From Pectinophora gossypiella (Eukaryota; Arthropoda; Insecta; Lepidoptera; Gelechiidae): 64,000 nucleotides of DNA. This document shows, one piece after another, positions 29,406 through 43,200 of the stretch. The DNA is taken from assembly GCF_024362695.1 (NCBI RefSeq), contig NC_065420.1, positions 962,501-1,026,500 on the forward strand, in the 5' to 3' direction. Made by a program: the position numbers and the translations under genes. Under the pieces are notes generated by a model, which did no database searches, was not told where the DNA came from, and was given only the letters and a program-made list of their open reading frames with translations. Numbering within the stretch: the first letter of the stretch is position 1; every line of letters begins with the position of its first letter.

Positions 29406-32400
29406 TTTTATTCCCTGATAACTTTGTACTAGTTAATATGATAACACAGGCAAATTAAAATTAGAAGAGAAAAAAAAAAGACTAAGCAGGTATCAAAAAT
29501 CTTTTGAGCAATCTCCTCGCCGCTGCAGAACCGGTGTTAAACAAATCAAGATCAACTTCCTTATGTTGAAATAATTACTCATTTATTATTGAAGTAACAT
29601 CTATTATTGAAGATCTATTAATAATGATAATGTAAAAATTGATAAAGAAAATTTTCGTTTTTAGAATCAATTATTAGCTACAAGACATTGAAAGCACTCA
29701 ACAGAAACGTTATATTCAGTTAAAAGCCATAAATTTATAATGATAAAGTCGATTTGGCGAAGTCGGGGAAACTTTTGTGGTATTGAAAACTTTTTATGTC
29801 GACAGAAGTAGAATATGCGAGCCAGGTTTTTAAGGTGAGAAAATGTTATTCAATTGGTCCTATAAATGAAAAGTTTGGAGTACGAAGTAATGAGAAACTT
29901 TCTAGATGGTAATATACCTTTCGGACAAGGTGCCCTTTGGACAAGCTGTAAAAATACGTTAACGTTAATGCCTAGTCAAGTTCCATAAAAAAAAATCCTA
30001 GGATACACGAACACGGAAAAGATAAGACAAAATTAAATGTAGTTTGTTTAAGTACGACTCGCTGAAGAAAATATTATCTTGAAAGATTAAGAAATAATGC
30101 GACCTAAGAAAAATGCAAATTTTATAACATTTATCTTGCAAGACAATTGCTAGAAATATAGGCAAAAGTTAAAAAAATATAAGATTGAGAAAAGTATGCA
30201 GCTGGTATCCTTATGAATATTAATAAAAATCTGAATAGTTTTGAAATCAGCTAACAGATGTCGCTGCAAAGTTTTTCAAATGAAACTCGAGATAATAATT
30301 TATCCGAAACTGCATATAACCCGCAACGTACAAAGCCACATCATATTTAATGTTAGTAACTTGGCACACCTTGCAATAAAGAGACGGAAGAAAACACATA
30401 ACGCAAACATAGACTGAAAAAAGCAAAGGCAACGCTTCCAAACTGCCTAAGGAAGCATTTAAGGAATTTACGAGAATTCTCGTTAAAATATACATATAAC
30501 AAAGAAGGGAAGGCATTCCCAGGCAGGACGACGGGAAGCGATAAAAAGGCATTGCTTAAGAATTTTTTTTTACGAGGCAACTTTTATTAAGAATTTTTCG
30601 GGTTAAGATTTAGAGAAATGTGCCTTCTTGCGGCGAATGCGGTCATAATCGCCGTGTTGATCTGTTTGCCGAGAGGAAAGTAGCAAGTTCATATCTATGC
30701 AAAAACTTGGGTGCTTTCGAATATTTAGCTGAAGAAACGAAATATTTTGTTATCAACTTATTTCGAAACGATAAAAATTTTAATTTGAACGCTAAGGACG
30801 TAAATTAAAAAAAAACCATTCTGATGAGAAAAAGGTAAAAGTAATTTAACTTTTATAAGTATATCCATTGTACTTGGAAAATAATAAAATATTCACACGT
30901 AAACAAATCAGAACTCGGTGAAATCGAATGATGGGATTGGAAAAGTAATCATGGACCTAATTCCCTGTGGGACGAGTCAAAACAGATTTCAACTTGTTCT
31001 GGTCAGACAGGACGAGTTGGACAGGGTCGGACAGGCTGATCACCTGCTGGTCCAACCTGTTTATACCTGTTCAATGAATTCTAACAGATGCATCTGCCCA
31101 GCTGTCTGTCCTTTCAAGAACTTGGTAATTGTTACAACTTTGAATTGTCTCTTGATAACCGATCTACTTGTGAAAAAAGTAACTCTAAACGCACAAGTAA
31201 TTGTCATTATCGTTAAATCCTTTAAAAACGCCTTCAAAAGTACAATAAACGATATAAAGACAAGTGAATTGTTAGAATCCAAAACAACTAACAAAGTAAA
31301 GAAAATTATTATGAAAGATTGAAGCTATAAATGAAAACAAGAGAACGCGAAGACACGTTGTTTAGAAGTAAAGCACGCACGTTAGATATTTTCTCCAATA
31401 TAAAGTTAAGAATTCATAAAACAATAATAAGAGTTTACAACGCAACAAAACTCATAAAGGCAAGAAAGCCTGGCGAAGCGAAATTTTATATTAACCTCGT
31501 GCGTTCCGTTTTGGGCACGTCACAGTAATTTAAAGGAACAGGGGAACGAGTGACCAGGGAAGTAGGGAGAAGGGGGTACCACTTCCTTTGCGGAGGGGGG
31601 GACGCAGCCAACCATGGAATTGATATGAGGGAATCAGGAATCCTTACTTATAAACGCCAAAGTCCATTTAGTCGCTCGAAAGATGACAGTAAAGATAAAA
31701 GTGTAATCAATAATGGAGTATTACCGTTTTCCGGTGTGAACAGCGGTAGTTATGGGTGCGTAGTTTTCCTAGTACTTAAACAATATTATGATACTGTATT
31801 TCTTTGTATAGAAAAAAAATATCCTTAGGTTATACACAATATCGTAAATGGCGGCGACCGTTAAGAGTCAAGTAATAATGCTTAAAAACATTGATTGCTA
31901 GAAAATCAAATTAAAATTTCAAATCTTTGTAAGAATCGTGAGTCGTTTCCTTAGCAATTAGGTATTTATAGAGATGACGGGATCGATGATGCTTACATTT
32001 TGACATCACGAATCTCAACTTATACAGCAGATGCAAAGATAATAGCCATTTGAATATCTAGATCGGAAATATTGGAATATATGAATGGTCGCCGCGTGAA
32101 AACAGAATACCACACGTCTCGTTGCTAAACTATGAATTATTCAATGCAAATACATATTATTATCATTTTTTTCCCTCTTGAAATCTGGGTGGAGATTTTT
32201 AAAAATTTGGCCGGTCATTCAACCGCGAACCGTTTGTTTTTTCAAGTCAAAATTGGAAGCATTTAAACACACAAAACGCTTAAATACTTTCAATTTTATA
32301 ATCTATATTGCTTTCTTCTTAAATATTATATGCGTTATTGAAGTCATTTTGTCTATGTCGAGATACAGAAAAATCTTTATTCTGACTCTTTCCATACCTG

Positions 32401-34684
32401 TCATCTATTCCATCATCACTTATGAAAATATTACCCCATACTCATGACAAATGTACATTGTTTCAGGTAAGGAACCATCAACGCACACATGTTTGTCAGC
32501 ACGTAAGTAAAAAATATAAATAATAGCTGGGAGGAAATAACTTTCCCTATTGCAATCTCCCGTGTGACAATCTACAAATGGTCGAATATATTTTTGGCAC
32601 CTCCAGTTATCTTCGTTGCGTCGATACGGAATACTATTGTGCCGAAAACAGTGGGGTTAGTGCCCTCATTATCGACCTCTAGCGAATAATATATGGGACA
32701 CAGATTCGGTAAATATTCGCCACGTAGTTGCGTCAGGTGATTGAAATTCGTTCAGATTTTCATAGAGCACAATTAAATACACTACAGTTAAGGTCAAAGG
32801 TAAATAACCGCGCGTCGAATGTTTAGTGTTTGATGAGTTCGCAAGTAATTGTTCCAAGTTGACTCGTCTTTGTTTGCTTCGAAGTTCTCTCGCACAGTAT
32901 CATAATGATTTTTAAACATAATGTTATTATCACACAGTAGCTTCTATTTATGTGTCATATCCTGTCATATCATAATAATATTATGTTTGACAGTGATGTC
33001 ACGTCATTACACTCGAGATAAGATTTCCTAATCATAATTTCTTAATTAACAATCTGTGAAGTGTAAATGATAGCACCTGAATGACGCGAGGCGAAGGTTT
33101 TGAACTATGGCGCATTTTATGGTCTTTTTAACTGTAGATTGATGCTGTAATTGCTTGAAGCCTATTAAACATTATAATACACCTGTCATGTACACAAATA
33201 ATCAATTATATAAGTCTCATTTACGGGCACAGAGTATACGGAGCAAAGCTGTTCTACGGGTACAACCAGATCTGAGCCAATTTCGAAAAATCCGACCAAG
33301 AATCCAATTCGGATCGAAACAAATACATCACATAAGTAAAAATACGCGACTTACAGGTCTTAATCTAACTGTATAGCAACCAGTTTTCACCCACTATCTG
33401 ACCCCAAATGAGATAGAACTTAATTAACTAATAGTAATCACTAAGGAAATAACGACAACGTTTTCGCCAGCGTTCCCATGCATGTCGTCAAAACCAGCTC
33501 AGTTCTCTCTAATTTTACGGATGAGCTGATCGCTCATCATCATACGCTTCATCACATCTCAGGACTTCGTATTTAATGTGGCTGAAAATGATATTCTGAT
33601 TGTTAATAGGCATTAAGTTTTTAAATAAATACCTATATTTTTACATAGCCGCAAATTGACGGTGGTTCTTTTGAACGAATGTTGTCATCGCTGGGTTAAA
33701 GTTGAATGACCTTCTTGTAACTTTTGTGGTACACTAACTCTATTCTTAGGCTATTAAAGTCAAAATATGTTTAAACTACAAGCCAGCTGCAAAATTACAG
33801 CTTAGTTGCAGATTTTATATATCATTACTGTATCGAAAATTTCAAACCAACTGCAATAGATGCAGTGGAATTACAGTTTTTTAATCTTCAATATCTCAAT
33901 TCAAACTTAGACCAACTATACTAGTATTTAAAGTCCTTCCGGGTTTTAATCTGGTTGTTTAGTCATCAGGAAGTCATGATTGAGATGACGATGATGCAAG
34001 CAGACAATATTTACCTACGTCCTATTTGACTCTACTATCAATGCAGACGTTGGTTTTATCAAGATTTACTTAGAAATTGTTATCAGATAAATTAATCTTA
34101 TTTATATTTTGGTATTGTTTAACGCATGAAGCATTTAATTGCATTTAAATATGCTTAAAATGTTTTTCTACACTGTTAATAAAACTCAATATTGATCAAA
34201 TTTAATATTCCTAATATCAATCTATCTTTACTAAGAAAATTGCTTCAATTGAAGAGTCTAAAGTAATTCAACATCTAATCATTTACAGCAGTTATAAAGA
34301 CCGATAGGCACAATCTGTCACTCTATACGATTGCCTCTTACCTAATTAGTCTGGGACGAAAAAAAATAGTCGCGATCATTTAAAAAAATAACAGTCTTCA
34401 CTATTTACAAGTGCGCGCGGTCATTGACCTGCTATCTGCGCGTTAGACGCAAATGTTTTCACAGCTGTTTTACGTTCGAGTTTTAAATTCTCGCAACATT
34501 GCACAGAAGGGAGGAAATCGTTTGGAAAAGGGAATGTCAGAAGTAATGAGTACTCGCGCTTTTTAATATTTGAAAATAAAGGAGAAGAAAATAAAGATTT
34601 GCAATAAAAGCCATGACATTTTTGATTAACAATAAGTGTAAAAACAGCAATGACAAAATGTAAAAGAAACATAGTTATTGAAAC
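29406..34684. other. unannotated sequence, few repeats
   Basis: No recognised element in over 5 kb. Four plus-strand frames follow each other at 30620-30808, 30918-31322 (134 codons, the longest here), 31331-31528 and 31550-31828. They have no recognisable domain and lie in an AT-rich setting, so none is called a gene. A G-rich spot lies at 31558-31605 (GGAGGGGGGGACGCAGCC). Confidence 0.4.
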
Positions 34685-34755
34685 GTGAGTACTTAGTTCA
34701 CCTTACGATGGATGCACCTAGTGACTAGCTTAATTGAGATAATATTAGTCTTAAT
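34685..34755 (+). mobile_element. non-LTR retrotransposon 3' end, family Z (copy 4)
   Basis: GAGTACTTAGTTCACCTTAC and GATGGATGCACCTAGTGACT, then AATTGAGATAATATTAG, follow the family order but are diverged. Only the last ~70 bp are kept. Confidence 0.55.
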
Positions 34756-35221
34756 TTCGTAAGTGATGAACTATTTTCGGCTTTAAGTGAACATTATCAA
34801 GAAATAATGTATTTTTTTATATAGAAAAACAAATACGAATTATAAAATTAATAATAGAAAAAAATTAATATCATTTCTTTCAAGTTACGTCTTAATTTTA
34901 TGTTACCAACCGAAAAGAGATATTACTGGCTTAAAAGGACACAGATTACAGTTATACTTATTTACTTTAGTCGCACGTAAAGCTGGTTTCGTTAACCTCT
35001 ATGTGTTTATGTGTGGGCGGAAATGAGATGCTAATGGTGGTAATCAATAGCTATATGTAAAACATGAAATAGCAATACATTTTATTGGAAATAAATCGCC
35101 TTATAATAACACGTAACTTGTGGTTCTATATCACTTTATTTCTCGCCTTCAGCTAGAAAATTATATGATCAAGAGCTAAGGAAACTTTAGAAAGTTTTTC
35201 TAGACAGAGCTACAAGTAAAT
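34756..35221. other. unannotated AT-rich sequence
   Basis: No gene or dispersed element recognised. Confidence 0.4.
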
Positions 35222-35402
35222 AAATTGCAGCCACTTTTGAAGATGTCTTTAGATGGATGATGAACCATGTAGTGGATAGTGATCAGCTTATCACCCATAT
35301 AATGGTCAATAATGCTGAAAAGGACCAATTTTGCAGTCAGTTTTTACGACATGCCTGGGAAGATAAGCAGCTGAACGCATTCTATGTTTTTATTCGCTGC
35401 CA
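35222..35402 (-). mobile_element. dispersed retroelement-like repeat, family D (copy 2)
   Basis: Matches 10433-10709 through TTGCAGCCACT, GATGATGAACC, GATCAGCTTATCACCCATA, GTTTTTACGACATGCC, AAGCAGCTGAACG and TTCTATG. It lacks the GGGCGTGAGTTTATGTATG-type end. An 88-codon frame across it does not match the reading of the other copy and is not called. Confidence 0.55.
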
Positions 35403-36240
35403 GTTCAGCTTTCAAGTCAAATACAGTCAAAGATTTTACGTGTTTAATCGCTTAAAAGATTTGTTAAGAAAAGTTGATTTGTCAAATGTAGGTATCTCTT
35501 TTAGTTCACTGACCAGACGATAATCTTTTATCATTTGTTTTATACCTACTGCGTAGTACGTTTCGTTTTTTCCGTCAGCCATTTTAAACAATTTATTGTA
35601 ATCCGTTGACAGCGTTTATGTTTGTATTTATTTTTATTTCATAGATAAACTTTTGCTAATGTCCCTGTCATCTACATCTATATTATATTTTTTCTCGAAA
35701 ACATTTTCGCTATTTCGGTTACTCATAGTTTACCGACCTATTCTCTGGATCTGTGTAATCAGCTTACCTTCATCCTAACTGTGTTTACCTTGCTCAGTCA
35801 AAAGACCTTATATTGCCAATCAGGCCCCGACGGTTTATTTAGAAAATGGAAGCCCAGAACAATAGAGCTCTCACAAATTTCAGCCCAGATTAACAGGAAT
35901 AGCCTAACGAGGACCTGAAACCCTGGATCCAGTAATTGGACGAAATACGGCATACTGTATGGAATTAAAATGTCCATCGCGAGTCGGGTGGAAAGCGACG
36001 ATAAACGTAGATTAAACGATTGACACGGTAATCCTGGCATGTGAAGCTTTTTTAATTTTGCTCCAAAGGCAAACATTGCATTGACGATGGCTGTAGCTAA
36101 AAAACGTTCATAGATGGAATTGCAGGGGTTTTGAATTGGGCAGTAGTTATTAAGCTAGTTGTTTTTACAATGTATAAATATAGGTATGTAGATAACATTT
36201 ACAGCAACGCAGTTGACTGTAGCATTGTAGACAGCGATAT
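35403..36240. other. unannotated sequence
   Basis: A GC-richer portion at 35815-36010 contains a 92-codon minus-strand frame without recognisable motif. No gene is called. Confidence 0.35.
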
Positions 36241-36340
36241 GGGTCACCACCTATCACGTTGGTTTAACAGAAAGCAAGCCTGTTTATATGGTTTATCATG
36301 CAATGAATGTACCTCTAACCCAATTGGTAATATAATATGC
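36241..36340 (+). mobile_element. non-LTR retrotransposon 3' end, family Z (copy 5)
   Basis: CACCTATCACGTTGGTTTAA and CAGAAAGC mark the 5' landmark. GAATGTACCTCTAACCCAAT marks the 3' one. The intervening GTACTTAGTTCATC portion is strongly diverged. Confidence 0.6.
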
Positions 36341-37108
36341 AGTCGAGAGATTACTTTATGTAGATGAACAAATAGCTGAAGTAATTTCTATTATTTTGAA
36401 TTTTGAATAGATTCTACTTCCATCAGAGGTACAAAAGAAGATGGAAAGATTATATATTATATGGATGACGTTGAATAGGCATAAAACAAGAAAAACATTT
36501 ATCCAGTAAACAACCGAATAATTATACTAACTAATACTAAGCTAAAATACGGAAGGTGTTGCTTTTTACTTAACGAAATTAAATTCGCATTCAACCAAGA
36601 TAGTTAAATATCGATACTTTCAAATGCAATTGAATAAACGTAATAGCGACATAATTATTATCGAAGAAAATTATTAGGTATCAGTTAGGTAATAGCGTAT
36701 GACCTACTTACAACAGCTGGTCATATTGTTATTATGATTCATAATACTGATAACCCTAGTTGTACTCGTGGATGCTCGTGCTAGTACTTAGTCGTAATTT
36801 TATACTAATTAAATTGTTGAGCTGAATAAGCCAAGCTAAATTGATTACATAACGTTTTAAAAGATATTCTGGGTGTTGTGTTTACAGGTACAAACAGACA
36901 CACGAGAGTCGTTTATCGACGTTCAGGGCCCTATCTCACTAAAAATCATGATGGCAACCGCAGTCGGGGGATACTAATACAAATGAACATAAACATCTCA
37001 TCAAATAACTCAATGCTAAGTATAAGAGCTACAATTCACATCGTTGTCCAATTTCGTTCTAGATTACACAGACGACGTCTATGTTATCACTAGGCTCACT
37101 CGTTCGAT
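36341..37108. other. unannotated sequence
   Basis: AT-rich; no gene or dispersed element recognised. Confidence 0.4.
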
Positions 37109-37112
37109 AAAT

Positions 37113-37244
37113 CGTCCCTGACGTCGCAAAGTGACGTATCTCAATTTTTTGGCGGATCTGATTTGCACCTTATGTTATTGTCAATAAGACACAATTTATT
37201 TTAGCAGAAAATTGCAGATACGTCTTTTTGCGACGTCAGGGACG
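37113..37244. mobile_element. 132-bp MITE with ~37-bp terminal inverted repeats
   Basis: The left end CGTCCCTGACGTCGCAAAG, continuing GACGTATCTCAATTTT, is the inverse of the right end AAAATTGCAGATACGTC and GCGACGTCAGGGACG, with few mismatches. AAAT flanks both sides (37109-37112 and 37245-37248), a likely 4-bp target-site duplication. It is too small to encode anything; superfamily not assigned. It is the last recognised element before the repeat-poor block. Confidence 0.75.
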
Positions 37245-37248
37245 AAAT

Positions 37249-40200
37249 GTCCTATAGTCACCCAATTTATCTATACAGCCAGCAAATAGAACATTCCACC
37301 TATTTGCTACATTGATACGGTTGAAAATGGATTTGTGTGCCAGCACAGATAACTTGGCATTTCAATGGGGACGTGTTGGATTGACGTAGTGATCTGCTAG
37401 AGTATGCTCTATTGGTGATAAATGGTATTATATCTAGTCTAGTATTAAAACGTCTACTATTAATGATATTGCAAAGCAAATGGCTTTCTAACTTGGAAAA
37501 TTAACATGCTAGTCATCAAACTACTGGCGTACAAGTGAAGTTACTTTGTAGTTCAGAATCTTAGTAGAATATTTTTATGAGTTTTTCAACGTCGCTCATC
37601 ATTTGTTTTTAAATTTTACATTTTTGATAACGGGTTAAAATATTTAGCGTGAAATAATTCTAAAGCAAAATTTTACTTAAAAGACGTAAAGCTGTTTAAA
37701 AGCTCCTATTGAACTTTTATCAATTCTTTTTTCCTTTAATGGCCGTTGATGACTTGAGATAAGACGCTTGAAAGGTTTTTAAAGGTTGTAAACAACTTAT
37801 GTTTTTGAAAGGCTACAGTTTGACACAAAGAAATGTGTGTCTTGTCAAACGTGACTGGACTCGCACGAAGCTAAAATTTATTTTGACGGTCGATAAAAGC
37901 TTTCGCGTTACCTGTTTTCACTGAGATATGCGAGACAAATATACAAAATTTTAAAATGACATTTGCAAGTTACTAAGAAGTTTTGTTTTTATTTCTGACT
38001 GTAAACATAAATTACCTTTTAATTTTCTTATCAGATGCTAGTAGTTGGCTAAGGATAGATTAACTCAGCAAAATTCCATACGAGGTATGTTCTGCCAGAG
38101 GGCAATCAAAACTGATGACTTTGATGACCTTAAGTACTTACCTTAATACATAAGTGTAAACACAGCATCTGATATAGCTATTTTAAACATATACATCTCG
38201 TACAATTCAACAGAAAGTACTAACAAAAGAGATGTTGCAGATGTCTTTGATAAAAACTACAGCAAAAATGCTGTAACATCAGAAACATATTCCACAAAAG
38301 CAAAGCAACAGGAATTCACTGCTACATAAAAAGGAACAGTCTAGAAACATTAATCTTGAGATGCCCGACTAAATTGTTTTAAAACAACTGACAATCCATT
38401 TAGAGCAACGCTTTTGCGAAAAAAAAAACTTGTGCTAATGAAGCATAAATAATCAGGAAAGGCGTTCGAGTAACTTTACTAATGTTTGGAATTTTAAGAG
38501 CGAGACTGATTTAACGTTTCAAGATGAAGCCAGAGAAATAGCGGTGGGCGAAACTGTTTCATAAACCAAAGCGCTAACTTGACTTAAGAAATGTATTGCG
38601 CGGTTGGGAGAGATCGATTACCGAGTGTCGCCAACCTTCCATAATTATTCTCTTCCCCACATCCTCTCAAATATTATGCACTTTGCGAAACACATATTAA
38701 GTAGGGCTTATTTCTTAAAGTTTCAAAATAAAAGGCTCATTTCGTTAAATTATGCCTTTCAGCGGCAGTGCCATCTACTGACATACACTACGAATTTGAA
38801 CTTATGAATGTTTGTTCTACAATTTAAATTCGTGTTTCGTGTATTATGTTTTTTCACAGAACACTCTCGATCTTATCACAGCTGGGTAATGTTGCAACAT
38901 GACAAATAACAGATGTGTCTAATATTGATCCGGGTCATATCTATAAATAAAAAGGTGCAATCTATAACTTTAATTCATATGAAGATCTTCTTTCTATTCA
39001 AATAGAAGTATTATCAACTTGTCTGTTTGCCAACGAGCGTCGTCTTAACCTCCCAAATTTCCTATGTCACCTTCAAAAACGAGTTCCCGTGAAATTCTTT
39101 TTTCATTTCACTGCAGACTCACCCGAGGATCAACCTCGAATCCGCCTGACACCCGCGTCGCTGCGGCAAGGGCTCCAGTAATACCTCCTCTGGCAATATT
39201 TCAAAAGAGCACTTAACATTATTGACGTTAGAAGCGAGAAATGAAAGATATGACGGCGCAAGCTAAATTATAATCCTCAGCCATTGCGTCTCATTAAACT
39301 TCTTATTGCTCCGGTATAAGGTTTGGTGTCGCATCTCTAATGTGAAGTGCTAGGTTTCGTATTAACTAATCTGCGTCTTTTGGGTATTGAAATGAAGACA
39401 CATTAAGAACATGCATAATGTAGTGGGTTCTGTATTATTCAAACGAGTAGTTCGTTAATTTTGAACGTTCCGTAAATTGGAATCTAAATCATGTAAGTGT
39501 GTACGTGGTTGATCTTAGAGTGATATTATATTACTTAGAATATGGGATTTAAATACGAGATTGAAATGAAAATCGTTTTTCGAATCATGTTAGTTGATAT
39601 GCTTTACCTAAAACCCCTTCGTCCACGTTGGTAACTAGATTTAACTAGATTTACTTTTTTTATCATTACATAGGTATTTAAATGATTCAAAGTTAACAGT
39701 TTTATTATTAATGAAAAACTTTTCTAATAAATTTAGGTTATCCTTTTAAAAAAGTCATGGTTGTCTGCTGCTACGTTCTTATAACAGTATTTATGAATTT
39801 ATCTTTTAGAATGTTGATTACTAAATCTTCTAAGACAATGTTTACTGATCAAGTACCTTTGATTGACAGATTTACACTCGGGTCTTTCATTCCGTCTGTC
39901 AGTCTTTTGAGATTTTTGACGGGGATTTCAAAACTAATAATGATATTTGATTAGTGATCGCTATTATCCGATCGCGTTGCAACATCGCTGAATGGAATGA
40001 AATTATACGTATTATAAGTTGTTTTAAATTAGATTCTTTTATTATAGAGGTTAATATGTTTACTCTTTTAATCAACCGTTAATCACTGACCTATATTATT
40101 GTTATTGAAGTTATCTATAAGAGGACTACTTAGAGTATTATTGTTATAAATTGTAATTACTGTAACAGGATAAGTAATGATTTTGCGTAGGTTCTTATAT

Positions 40201-43200
40201 TGTAATGAGTAAGACAGTACTAATTAGTCACTTGTTTTCTCTATTTATAGCTAATTATATAATACTTTCTGTTGAAATAAGTTCTATTCTGACTGTCTTA
40301 TTCAGAACAGAAAAACCGTTTTTGTCAAAACAATATACAATACACCTTAAATTTTTAAAGCTCAAATCAAACATAACAATCCCAAATACAGATAAAAGCA
40401 TCAAATTTTTACTATTACTGCAAGTTTTTATTTAAAAACATAAAACAAATGCAATCGCTTCTCTAAATTCAGGTGTGTTCTGCAAATATATCGTTGGCAA
40501 AAAAATCACGGAGAATTTCGCGTTCGGATCGCGATCTCGGAACCTCGAGGCTCGAACCCCTATTTACGTTCAGGTACACACAAGTTTTTATGTGTGTATG
40601 TTTTGTATTATTTCTCTGAAATTGGAACTGCACATCTGGTGCAAGCTACCGAGCCGCTTTTATTACCCTGTTATGACTGCAATCCGAATCGGGCCGGTAT
40701 TTTTACTTATTTTATTTATCAGCCGTGTGCCGTGTGGTAAATTAAATTTTGTACGAACGAAAATTCGATTACCGTTTGCGAATTACCCTGTACAGTTTTC
40801 GCGGGTTCGTTAGTGGGCCGTTTATGCTGTTGTGTGTAATGAAATAAGGGCTTTGTTTTGTGTCAAGAGTTCAAATTCAGCTCTAACAGTAATTAGATAT
40901 TATTATGTTGAGCGACTACATTAGTCTTCTTTGAGGAATTTGTCAAAATTAGTTTATGCATTGTTTATTACTCTAGAGACGATGTGAATATTACAAACCT
41001 AATGGCTTGCTCTTAATGGCGGCCGAAATGAAATTTTAGCAATCTTAGTTATATTAACACATACAATTCTGAGAAGAATGAAAGTCCAACTAGAACATGA
41101 TAATTTGGCACAAAAAAGCGTTAATCATAAAGCATTAGGAAACAAAACTCGATGTTTTAATAAAAGAAGCAAATAAAAGGGTAAAAACGAACGTCTCGCG
41201 ATCACAACTCACAAAAACGTAACATACGCTTCCACAAAGTTACTTTGTGAAATGAAGTCCTCCCTTACACTGCGGCTTCTACCAATCATGTTAAGGTTTC
41301 TGAAATATGACTGGTTTTCAACATTGAAATACGTAAGTTCGTTCTTTAGGGAAATGTTTGAGAATGCGCTTGGTAACGGTATGAAAGGAAAACTGTACTT
41401 TGTGGCAAACAATTATTTTATACTGTATGTAATGCAGCTGCATTACATGGAGAAATAGCTTAGTAACAGTAGATTGTGATTCCTCGCCTCTTGTTTCAAG
41501 ATGATGGGTTGTGTTAATTAATTTGTAATAAATACGCTTAACTCAAAACTGCTATTAAAAGTGATTTGTATCTTGGATTGCCACTAATAACTATTAATTT
41601 TATTATAGTGAATATAAGTATTTATATTGCCGAAAGTAAAGGCAAACTACATCGAAACTCTATGGCGACGGTCGCCAAACAATTCATTTGCCACACTCTT
41701 GCAACTTGGCGACGGTGCCATCGTGGTAAGTTATTACCATAAAAACCTTTTATAATTAGTGCGAAGAAAAATGTTTAGCCAAAATAGTTTTTACACAATA
41801 AAGTTACACTAGAAACATGCCGAAATATCAAGAGATGGATCCGATTGCAAACTCCAAGCGCCAAGGGAATAGACAAAATCTCGTATAAGTCACTTGAGGT
41901 CATAGGTGAACATCGTAAGGCCCTAAATGGCGAATGTACTTAGATGAAGGCGCTAAGGTCATGAGTTGAATCGTCTATAGTGTCAGAGATACTGTTAATC
42001 ACTTGTAAGTAGTTAAAAGGGCAATGTGAAATTCGATATTATTGCGCAGTACAAAGATACATGACTGTAAAGTAATTCGGAAAAGAATAGAAAAGATAGT
42101 GCTCAAAGATTTCAAGTGCTATTTCCATCAAGAGTATAGACGCCAGTAGAGACTGGCGATCGCCAGAGTCCCATAAACGGCAAAGGTTTCCTTCCGTAGT
42201 TTCTACAATACTAAATCCTGTGCCTTTGCAAGGTGTCGACGTTATCACGTAGCCGTTTCTTCGCGTCTGTCCGTGTAGCGACGACTTTCTACCTTCCAAT
42301 TTTTCTACAAAAAGCCATCCCTTTTTCAGAAATATTTTTTCAAGCAATTAAGAGAGCCCAACTGTAAAAATCATGATCAACTGAGTTAATTAAGTCTAAA
42401 AATAACCGCTGATAGTCTACGCTGCGATAGCGACAAGGTTGCCAGTTGAACGAACTTTACTATACATTTAAATAAGTATACTATTTGAATTATAACTTGT
42501 TGATACTGGGAATAAACAAAATATTCGTATCTTTTACGGGCTTGTTTACAATGTCGATTAAAACTACGTGGGTAGCATAATGCCCTTTAAAAGGACTGGA
42601 CTGTGTAAGCGAGTTTTTAATGGAAAATAATATTAGTCTAAAAAGCAAATAGATGAGCACATATTTTATCCCAAACGTAATCTAAAGAATTACAGCCCTT
42701 ATAACCAACCAAAAACTATACTTAATCGTATCAAAAATATCATAGAAGTTAACAATAAAAATGAAACTAATTACGCTGCAAACACTTTGGAAGCCGATAC
42801 TGAAGAAAATGAAGCAATCAAATAGGTAGCACTTTCCCCTCTTAACTAGCAGACTGATTACGGACAAACAACGTCGAGGTGAATTCAAGTAATGCATCAC
42901 TCCCTCCATCATTCGTTAGTTGCAAATAAATTGCAACGGAGGCGTCTGCTCCTACCGTTTCAGAGTAGGGATGTTCTTTGGTTATCGTGCAAATTAATAT
43001 CCGAATAGAGTTTTGCATTTAAACTTTTCTGGTGTCGATGAAAATAACCTTTGGAACTTTACTTGTCATCGTTATGAAAAGATTCGCCAATCTTTTCACA
43101 GTTGCTCAGCCTATTAGTGCCAACGAACATGACCATTATCCTACTAAAAAGAGCAGTTTCTAATATTATGTTATTTTTTATTTTGCTTGTGTTTTATTCT

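Noticed and set aside
30918..31322. 134-codon plus-strand frame as a protein-coding gene
   Set aside because: It is the longest frame in the window but has no recognisable domain, no supporting splice or promoter context and AT-driven composition.
35798..36076. 92-codon minus-strand frame
   Set aside because: No motif recognised and no start or splice context that favours it.
40475..40813. 112-codon plus-strand frame as a gene
   Set aside because: It starts at GTG rather than ATG, is hydrophobic and AT-driven with no known family; only the first 100 bp are kept as a weak candidate spot.
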